Below, one piece after another: positions 56,397 to 64,000 of a stretch of DNA of 64,000 nt. The notes under the pieces are model-generated. The model was given only the letters and a program-made list of their open reading frames with translations. It was not told the origin of the DNA and searched no databases. The translations under genes were made by a program, and so were the position numbers. The DNA comes from Colius striatus. Its lineage: Eukaryota; Chordata; Aves; Coliiformes; Coliidae. The stretch covers positions 2,225,001 through 2,289,000 of the forward strand of contig NC_084769.1 in NCBI RefSeq assembly GCF_028858725.1, given 5' to 3'. Every line of letters starts with the position of its first letter. Positions within the stretch are counted from its first letter, which is position 1.

Positions 56397-58236
56397 CTAG
56401 AATAAAGCATATTTACAGTCAGGGAAGATCAAAGTCATTCTCACTCTGACCACTGCTTCAAACCTTAAGTACTGGAGTGTACTGTAAGATCAAAAAAAAC
56501 CTGTGTATTATTTAAACCCACATACCAACTACTTGATAAAATGGGACACCAGGTCTCTGCTCTGAAGAACAGTGTAACTCAAACCTAAATAGAAACCCCC
56601 CAAGCTCTGTTAGTAAAGAGGAAATGCCTTTGGATCAGTAACAACCTTAACTCTGACACACTAAAACCAAAAAGCTGTGAAATTTACTATTCATCCAAGC
56701 AATGCACTTGATTTCTTATGCTGTTAAATCCTTCAATACAGTGAGGATTTCAAGGTTAAGAATATTCTGGACTCTCAAAGCCATTACAGAGTAGAAGAGT
56801 TTTGTTTGAACAGGAAACCACTGACTTCTCTACAGCTGTAAAGACACTACACTTCACTATGAAATACAACTTAAAAGAGTAGCCAGAGTCACATAACAAA
56901 AACTTGACACTAATCTGAGTAATATACTGTCTCAATACCAAGACTTGGGGTAGGGTTATTTTTGGGGGGAAATGGAAAGATTTCTTCAGCAAGAAAAGTA
57001 GTTTACAGGGTGTTCATGTCTTTCTTATTGCTACATGCAATACACCTGCAGTCTCATGCAAGTGTGCCTTCTCTAAGCCTCACTGGACCAGATCACTGTG
57101 ATTTTGCATGTTACACAAAGATGCAGGCATCAGGAAAAACAGCAGTTGTTGCTTCCAAAGAGTCCCACTACTGCTGATGCCCCAAACCAAGTTTTACCAG
57201 CAATGAAGCAAATACTACTTAAGGTCTAGTCTTAAACCCCTCTACCTGAGTGTGAGAGATGCAGCAGTTTGGTACAGGCTCCAAAGGAGGTAAAAGCCTC
57301 AGCCACAGCAGGGCCAAGGACTCCCCTAGGAAACCCAGGGAGGAGCAGAGTGACCCAGCACATGAGCTTGGATCACTGATCATGCCACTAACACATCAAT
57401 AGAGGGAGGTGTTTCCAAGACTCATTACTGAGGATCAAAGAAGGTCTTGTCTACCATGAGCCTGGTGCACATCTCTCCCATTGTATGTGGTTTGACTAGA
57501 AGCCAGCCACTCTGTCCCAGAAGTGGCAGCCTCAGTGAGCCTCTGGTGAGCTCTGCCTGCTCTGCAGCCTGGCTGTATGGCAGTGACCTCCCCTTGAGCT
57601 GCAACACCTCTGAAGGCTGCTCCTTGAGGCACAGATCTTCTACTAGTAACAGATCACAAGATCAGCCCTACTGGAGCTTTCTCTAACTTGCGCCTGGACT
57701 GCATGCCAAGCAACTCCACCCTTGAACACACCTCTCAAGGTCTGAGGTTCCTTCCCCCAGACTATGAGATCCTTCCTTACCCAAGGCAGAGACCCCTTAA
57801 TCCAGAACAGATCCTCAGTATGTGACAACACACTGAAATAACAGTGATGAAATCCACATAGCCAAGTCCATGAGACATAAGCTGTTGAACAAGTCTGGGA
57901 CTAAGACTGAACTTAGCCATTGCTAGGCTCCAACAGGAGTATAGAAAGCAAGGGGGTCTGCTCTGAACCTCGTGACTCAGTGGGAAGGTCTCCCTTAGCC
58001 TTTGCATCTCCAGCCCCTTTGTAAATCATTCCAGCTCAATTCTAACTCCGTTTCCCTTTGTACATTTCTTCCATGTAGTAAGCAACAGAGTGAACCTTGC
58101 CATTCAACTTTATTAAGCTTACTAATTCCCATTGTCACTTTGCCAACAGCTTTGACACTGTTTCTCTAAGCAACCCAAACCACTTATCTGCAGCACTGCC
58201 CAGCAATGAGAAAGAAAAGGGAAATACACTTCTTAC
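56397..58236. other. 1.8-kb RIF1 intron with no recognised content
   Basis: The 57150-58010 part looks repeat-like in texture, but I can match it to no family. No exon seen. Confidence 0.45.
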
Positions 58237-58299
58237 CTGATTCAGTAGCTGTTTTTACATATCCATTTATGTCCTTCCATATAACATTCAGCATACAAT
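58237..58299 (-). CDS. RIF1: RIF1 exon (21 aa)
   Basis: Encodes CMLNVIWKDINGYVKTAT and ES, with split Asp and Gly codons at the ends. The frame is set by its neighbours; the longest open frame here is a different, wrong one. Donor gtaaga. Confidence 0.92.
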
Positions 58300-58533
58300 C
58301 TACAAGACAGCACAATATTTGTATTCAGTCTGTGATAAAAATCACTAAAGAAAGTGGCAGTTAAAATACAAACTGTGTTAAACAACAGACTTTGATGGAA
58401 GCCACAACAGACATAAGCTTTCAAACCAAGTCAGGCCACGTAACACTGGAATACGACAGATAGTGGTTCTTCTGTTTCCCTCACCCACTTTGTTTTCCAG
58501 AAAAGAAATCAATTTTCACCCCTAAATTCTTAC

Positions 58534-58644
58534 CAGGAACTTCTTTTCCAATTGCAATAAAGCCATCCTGAACTGCATTGATAAGTGTGCTGGCATGCTT
58601 ACAAAAAAAAGAAGGGCTACTGATCAGAGGGTTCTGCAGAGGCT
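58534..58644 (-). CDS. RIF1: RIF1 exon (37 aa)
   Basis: Encodes PLQNPLISSPSFFCKHAS and TLINAVQDGFIAIGKEVP, split codons on both sides. Donor gtaaga, acceptor tcctag. Confidence 0.95.
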
Positions 58645-58892
58645 CTAGGAGAACAAAAACAAACATGTTCCATCAATCTGTTATTTTGCAGTCTACAGGT
58701 AAGATAAGCCTTAAAAATAATCAAGTATACATGTGCACTTACAGCATTTAACATAAAAACTTGTACTATTAATGGTGACAGCTAACAGCTTTAAATGCTT
58801 CAAGCATTTCATGCTAACAGACATCTTTAAACCTAACACAACTGGCAATTTAGTTATGCAAAAGCACTTTAAAAAAGATACAGCTCCTGTAC

Positions 58893-59066
58893 CTAAACTT
58901 AGTACAAGTTTGTTTTGCTTAGCAAAATCTAAAACTTCAGGTCCCATCAAGAAGTGAAGCAGCATTTCAATTCCCAACAGCTGGATGGAAGGAATCGCCA
59001 CCACTCCTGCTGTACTGGAATTCAAGTTCATCCTTGGTGTGACTGGACTTGCAAATGGGAAAGGAC
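58893..59066 (-). CDS. RIF1: RIF1 exon (58 aa)
   Basis: Encodes PFPFASPVTPRMNLNSST, VVAIPSIQLLGIEMLLHF and FAKQNKLVLSL. Donor gtacag, acceptor acttag. IPSIQLLGIEMLLHFL is conserved. Confidence 0.96.
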
Positions 59067-59847
59067 CTAAGTGAGAGGAGGAAAAAATACCTTGTCTCAG
59101 GTTTTGCCTGCAACCAAGGAATGACACAACAGAGCAAGATCCCTAAGTTAACATGAAGCAACTCCTAGAATAGTGTTGGCTAACAGGGCCTTCTAACAGC
59201 CAGCCAGATAGCTGGCACACACTCCTACCAAGTAAAGCTGAACATCACAGTCATAACAATAGATTTTGGAAGTACAAGATTCCAGAGGAAGATCTACACA
59301 TTTAGGACAAGTCCACAATGTACCTGAGGCTTCTATATAAAGCAGTCTGAAAGTACACAAGCTGTGAATGCTAGGCTTTCCACACAGAGCAAAGACAGTT
59401 TCTCATCTCAGGCATCCTGACGTAAAGCTCGAGCAGATGTGATGCCACATGTACTTATAGTACCAGAATTACAGATGTATCACAATCACTGGGTTATTAC
59501 TCAGGCACAAACTAAAAGTGCTCTGGAAACTAGAATGCAATCCATTCATACATGTGCTACTTAGGTAAGAAAAACTAAGTTCCAAACCAAAGCTTCCTTC
59601 TAAAACAGAACATGGATCAAGACACTTACAACTGGTCCTTAACAGGATTAGCACAACTTTCTACACCTTAAGTGCTACAACAGCCTCCTTTCAACCAAGG
59701 GAAGCCTCTGAGCTCTCCAATGAACATACAGCAAAAAGAGTTTTCAATAACAACACACAGCAAATAAAAATGCATAAACATGAGCAAATAGAAGAGATTG
59801 CTTGGTGCATCAGGAATACAGCTGGAAACGGGCCTGGACTTTAATAC

Positions 59848-59968
59848 CTGGTTTCTGTGCAGGGGTTGCTGAGACTAAACTTTGGTTGGCTGGCAGACGG
59901 GAGGGAGTTCCTTGCAATGCAGCAGAAGAATCGACACTCAGAGTACTTTGGATTAATGGTACACACAC
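59848..59968 (-). CDS. RIF1: RIF1 exon (40 aa)
   Basis: Encodes VCVPLIQSTLSVDSSAAL and QGTPSRLPANQSLVSATP, then AQKP. Donor gtatta is weak; acceptor ttgcag. Confidence 0.95.
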
Positions 59969-60713
59969 CTGCAAAGACATCAAACCTCTGTGAAAACAGG
60001 TATGACACAGAAAACCAGAAGTAACAAAGAAGCATTTCAGACCCCACAGACTCCGCTGCTGTTCACAGCATCAGTTGTTTCAGAATTTCCAGGGACTCAC
60101 ACCAGTATTTTTCAGCTGCTGTATAAAAGACACATGAACTACAAATGGCTAGACTGAGCAAAAACTCCTGTTGCAACATTCTGACTGCACCAAATCAGAA
60201 AAGGTACATTCTTTTCTTTACTCCCATCCTGAAGTTTAATTCAGAAGCCAAATAAAAACGCCATTTTCATTGCAGCTAAAACATTGAGTAGCAATGAAAA
60301 CATCCTGACTGGTTTTCTCCCTGTACATCTAAGTCTTCTGGCATCTTTTCAGTACATTTTCCTATGGCAGACTTCCCAAAGCATACACTTGTGCAGTGAG
60401 AGGACACAGCAGTCCTTACAGGATGTGCTTGTGTTTACTCTTGCTGTGCACCCACTGGGGATTTTCACTCACTGGAGATGCTTTCATGTGATGCAGCTTT
60501 GCCCTGATATCTGGAACTTGAAACAGACTGTACACCTAGTCCCAAGCATTCCTGCTATATATCACACACACAGAGCACACAATCACATTTGGTTCCTTTT
60601 AATAGGCCAGGAAGGACAAAGCAGGTACAGAGTAAGTTACAGCAAGTAAGTTACTTAGCATCACACACTCAACGTGGGCTTAGTGATTGCTCTCTTATTT
60701 TCAGCTGGGTTAC

Positions 60714-60865
60714 CTGTTCAAAGTTTGCAGGCAGCTGAGGTCCCAGTCTCATGAGTAAATACCACCAGACCTCCAGTTTTGTCAGTGCCAGAGCCTCTGT
60801 CCTCACATGGATTGAGCTCAGTGGCTGCATGAGCAATTTCAGCCTTTTAGCACTGCACAGAATAT
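60714..60865 (-). CDS. RIF1: RIF1 exon (51 aa)
   Basis: Encodes DILCSAKRLKLLMQPLSS, IHVRTEALALTKLEVWWY and LLMRLGPQLPANFEQ. Among the most conserved HEAT-repeat segments. Donor gtaacc, acceptor ttccag. Confidence 0.97.
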
Positions 60866-62157
60866 CTGGAAGACCAGAAAACAGCATATTTTTAAGTAAC
60901 CCAAGTAATTAAAATCACAAGAAAAAGGACCTTTTTTTAAACCAATAGTTTTTTCCTGATATATTTTACCTTAAAATCTATGAATGACAGTTTGCAAAAC
61001 TTAGGTATTAAATCCACTGACCTTTTTGACTATTTTACTGCTCTAATTGTTGTCTAGAACAGCCCTGGGAACAGCAGGTATTGCTTTCCAATATCAAGAC
61101 TGAAATCTACTGCATAGCAACACAAACAGAAGGAAATTCACCCGTCTGATGCATTAAAGGCTCCTAGATGCAACAGCAAAGCAAACCCCAACCACTTCAT
61201 GTATGCATCACCACTGGATGAGAATGAAGGATCTCACATACACTATTCTGAGGCTCCAAGTGATCATTTACCACTGAAGTAGAAAGAGCACAGCATGTCT
61301 GGACAGAAGTTTGTTCGTCCAAGCAAGTGTTCAAAGAAGAGAAAACCTTTTAGTCAGCTCAGCAGCATCAGATCCTACCCACCTGCAGCTCATCTGGCAC
61401 TGCTGACAGCAAATGCTTTTGCAGCTGGCAGACCTCACTGGCTATCAGGACACACAACCAACCAGCACCAAGCATGCCATGGATTTTATCTTCTAACAGA
61501 ATCAAATCCTTTGTTAATCAATTTATGAGAAACAAGGATCAGAGCAAATGGCCAGATAAGAAAGACACTGAAATGTGGCTTTGAGTTAAGTTGAGCTGAA
61601 CTTAGAAACAGCACATTTTGCTTTCTCTTCAAGCCATGAGGTAAAAAACAAGTATCGTGTGTTTCCACACAGGCTACACTCAGAACACTTGTTCAGGTCT
61701 CAGTTATACCATTAGAGCAACTTCTTTTTAACACCTCTAGAATCCCTGAAGCATTGCTCCTCTCCAATCAATCCCCACAGTCCAAAGTAAGATCTACAGA
61801 ACGTTTGCTTCTCTGTTTCACTGCTGTTTGGATCAATTACAGCATTGCAAACCTAAGGTTTGGTAACTCTATTCTACTCATTTCTCCTGGCAGAAAAATT
61901 AAGCTAGAACTACTAATCAAACTGTCACTCCTCCTGAAAAAACAGAACCAAAAAACCCAATAAAGCCCAAACAAATCAAACCAGCCAGGTGAATCTGACT
62001 TGTATCCACACAGAGTATATACCACTATGTATAGACCACAGATGTACCATGTGTATATCCAGTGGCACAAACCACAGTGCTGGCTATTACAACACTCTCC
62101 TCCAGTTATCTAAAGTGGTAGTAATCAAAACAATTCGAGTTCACTTTTTTAATCTAC
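60866..62157. other. 1.3-kb RIF1 intron with no recognised content
   Basis: Non-coding; no repeat or RNA gene recognised. Confidence 0.5.
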
Positions 62158-62296
62158 CTGGATTTAGTGCAAAATTATCTATTAGACTCTTCCATGCAAT
62201 GAAGGCTATTTTCTTTACCACTGGTGAGCCACTACGAAATCCCAGTTCCTCCAGTTGCAGCAATGAGTTGATAAAACTGCCACTACGGTGCAGAGT
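62158..62296 (-). CDS. RIF1: RIF1 exon (46 aa)
   Basis: Encodes TLHRSGSFINSLLQLEEL, GFRSGSPVVKKIAFIAWK and SLIDNFALNP. Donor gtagat, acceptor ctccag. Near-invariant in vertebrates. Confidence 0.97.
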
Positions 62297-62385
62297 CTGG
62301 AGAGAAAAGAAGTTCAGAATGAAGATGTTTATGTTGTCAAAAATCCCTTCCCTAGAGATCCTTGACTGCAAAACTTAGTGCTTAC

Positions 62386-62478
62386 CTTGCCAAGTAATTT
62401 GACAAACAGTGGCCATAATTTTAATACATAAGTCTCGTTTTTTGTAGAAAACAACTTCTGGAGTTCTGAAATTAACTT
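62386..62478 (-). CDS. RIF1: RIF1 exon, first in window on the 5' side (31 aa)
   Basis: Encodes KLISELQKLFSTKNETYV and LKLWPLFVKLLGK. Donor gtaagc, acceptor tctgcag, phase 0-0. GC at third positions is 12 of 31. The next exon upstream lies outside the window. Confidence 0.97.
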
Positions 62479-63079
62479 CTGCAGAGAGAAAGAAACATCA
62501 TTGCTACAAGAATCACCACTGCTACAAGAAAGAAACATCACTGCTACAAGAAATACATCCAAATATGCTGAAAACTATGCACTCATACCAATATCTGCAC
62601 ACATGACTAACCTGGAACTATGGTATTTCCAGATCAGAAGGATTTATCTCTGTATTAGACAGCATTTGCTGGTCAATCAGTCAAATGTTGCTACCACACC
62701 TTTACCACCTTAGTTGAAGCTTCTGGTTGGTTTGAATTATCCTGAGAGTGGCAACCAACAAATCAAAACCCATTTCCTTAAGTACTGCTAGCCTGGAGTG
62801 ACAAAGCTGGGACATGATCTTAAAGGTGTCTCCCATTTGAAATGATTCTCTGATTCTAAACCACACTGTGATGCTAAATGCACCTTGTTTGTTTAGGTTT
62901 TATTGTAAAACATACTTAACTTCAGCAGCAAATAGGGGAAATCAATAAGCTTACAGTTCTGGAAGCAAAGGGCAACACAAAAAGCTTCAACAAAATAGCA
63001 AGGGTTGCTGAATAGGGTAGGGAATCTTGCAGTGGACGTGGAAAATGCTGAGGTACTCAATGCTCCTTCCTCTCTCCAC

Positions 63080-63183
63080 ATCAGCCTGTGTGACCTGATC
63101 TAGGTGGGATCTGCTTTGGCAGGGTTGGACTAGATGATCTCCAAAGGTCCCTTCCAACCCTTATCATTCTGTGATTCTATGAT
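63080..63183 (+). mobile_element. CR1 LINE 3' tail
   Basis: Reads gacctgatctaggtgggat, ttggactagatgatctcca, cccttccaacccttatcat and ends tctgtgattctatgatc. Antisense to RIF1. Confidence 0.87.
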
Positions 63184-63229
63184 CTCAATGTCTGTCTCCC
63201 ATTGCCTTTGTTGCTGGGCACACAAGCAT

Positions 63230-63960
63230 TACCTGTGGTAGAGAACCGAGTTGGGAACCACTCAAGTAAACTCGACGTATACAAATGGATCAAACTCTAT
63301 AGAGTGTATGCAAAGCTGCTGAAGGAGGAGGCCAAGGACACAACAAGGCCACACTATTACTTCTTGAGATGTCACTTCAACTGGTTGAAAGCCCCAGTAA
63401 TGGGTAAGGCAAGACAAATTTTATGCCAGCTTCCAACAAGAACCAAGGGAAATCCCACTCCCAACAAATTCACCAGCCTGCAAAAGAGAGGACCTGGAGA
63501 ATGAGAACTAGCTAGTTTCACTCCTGTGCCTGGAAAGGTTATGGAGCAAATCACCACTTCAAGGACCTTACAAACAGCCAGCAAAACCTGCTTCTCCAAT
63601 CTGAGTGGCTGCTCTGAGGAAATGCCTGGGTTTACAGGTGCAAGGAGTTCTGCACTCCACCTTCAACAATGCTTTTGACACAGTCTTCTCTAGTGTCCTA
63701 GAGGCCAGCTGGGGAGATGCAAACCAGTTAGCCAGATGACAAGGTGTGTGTAGGGCTGGAGTGCTAGCTCAAAGGTTGGTCATCAACACTTCATAGCACA
63801 GGTTATGGATGTGGTTTACATAGGGTTGACAGGGGCTGATGCAATTTAACACCCTCAAAGCATTGACTAGAGGACAGAGCACAAAGGCAAAGTCCTGCAG
63901 CTGGGACAGATGAACCCTGTGCACTGGTGCCCACTGAGGGCTCACAGGCTATGTAACACC
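63230..63960 (+). mobile_element. Decayed CR1 ORF2 (reverse transcriptase region)
   Basis: Fragments such as cctgtgcctggaaaggttatgg, aatgcttttgacacagtct and aggcaaagtcctgcagctgg resemble the CR1 RT region in order, with deletions between them. No intact frame. Antisense to RIF1. The 5' limit is uncertain. Confidence 0.55.
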
Positions 63961-64000
63961 TCAGCAGAGAGAGAGGTGGGGGACACAAATGCTAAGGATG

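Larger units (their letters stand above)
35416..62478 (-). other. RIF1: RIF1 gene, 3' part, 29 coding exons
   Basis: RIF1 is a large nuclear HEAT-repeat scaffold. It recruits PP1 to counter DDK at replication origins, organises late-replicating chromatin, and with 53BP1 and shieldin blocks end resection (established for vertebrates). The 29 exons join in consistent phase to about 2,058 residues. They start at KLISELQKLF in the N-terminal HEAT array and end PPRHSSD plus TAG. The long 2,670-nt exon codes for the fast-evolving disordered middle. SILK and RVSF, the PP1-docking motifs, and the ARGLGQLIRAKNIKT C-terminal segment identify it. The first exons are missing because they lie beyond position 64000. 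Many introns contain CR1 fragments. Confidence 0.97.
62479..64000. other. RIF1 intron (partial) with CR1 pieces
   Basis: I searched the minus strand for the segment expected just upstream in RIF1 (the HLRGATALEMGMPLL type) and did not find it. The stretch holds a CR1 tail and a decayed CR1 ORF2 piece. Confidence 0.55.

Noticed and set aside
57150..58010. Possible old LTR-type element in a RIF1 intron
   Set aside because: I could find neither paired long terminal repeats nor a recognisable coding relic, so I left it as unassigned intron.
58242..58424. 60-codon minus-strand frame across the small RIF1 exon at 58237
   Set aside because: The frame is not the one that joins the neighbouring exons; the correct reading gives CMLNVIWKDINGYVK.
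63202..63504. Plus-strand 100-codon open frame
   Set aside because: Part of the decayed CR1 region; no conserved domain and antisense to a RIF1 intron.

Overview
The window is vertebrate nuclear DNA, almost certainly from a bird. It holds long intron-rich genes with GT-AG introns, many copies of the avian CR1 LINE and a GC-rich junction between two convergent genes. I cannot name the species from this sequence. There are no bacterial genes, operons, CRISPR arrays or recognisable RNA genes.

Positions 656-34715, plus strand: the 3' part of the nebulin gene (NEB). I find 41 coding exons, encoding about 1,451 residues of the C-terminus. Twenty-one exons each encode one long nebulin module of 33-38 residues (656-15997). 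Fourteen consecutive 93-nt exons each encode one 31-residue simple repeat (16730-28472). Then come a 36-residue module, a 61-residue module plus linker, the serine-rich region (30999-33183), and a terminal exon for the SH3 domain ending in TGA at 34202-34204. A poly(A) signal follows at 34691. All module exons begin and end in phase 0, so each can be skipped without a frameshift. The 5' part of the gene lies before position 1.

Positions 34716-35415: a short intergenic stretch between two convergent gene ends.

Positions 35416-62478 and beyond, minus strand: most of RIF1, the HEAT-repeat scaffold that recruits PP1 to origins and acts downstream of 53BP1. I find 29 coding exons (about 2,058 residues, phase-consistent throughout), including one 2,670-nt exon. 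The C-terminal PP1-docking motifs SILK and RVSF and the C-terminal DNA-binding segment are present. The N-terminal exons lie past position 64000.

About twenty CR1 fragments lie in the introns, densest at 28.9-45 kb. I see no new gene system. The points most worth a second look are a run of consecutive weak 5' splice sites on the 31-residue NEB exons, signs of exon-intron duplication and a decayed repeat exon in that array, a NEB serine-rich exon whose acceptor has no pyrimidine tract and sits just behind a GT minisatellite, the preserved 78-nt RIF1 cassette exon, and a steep rise in third-position GC toward the convergent gene ends.
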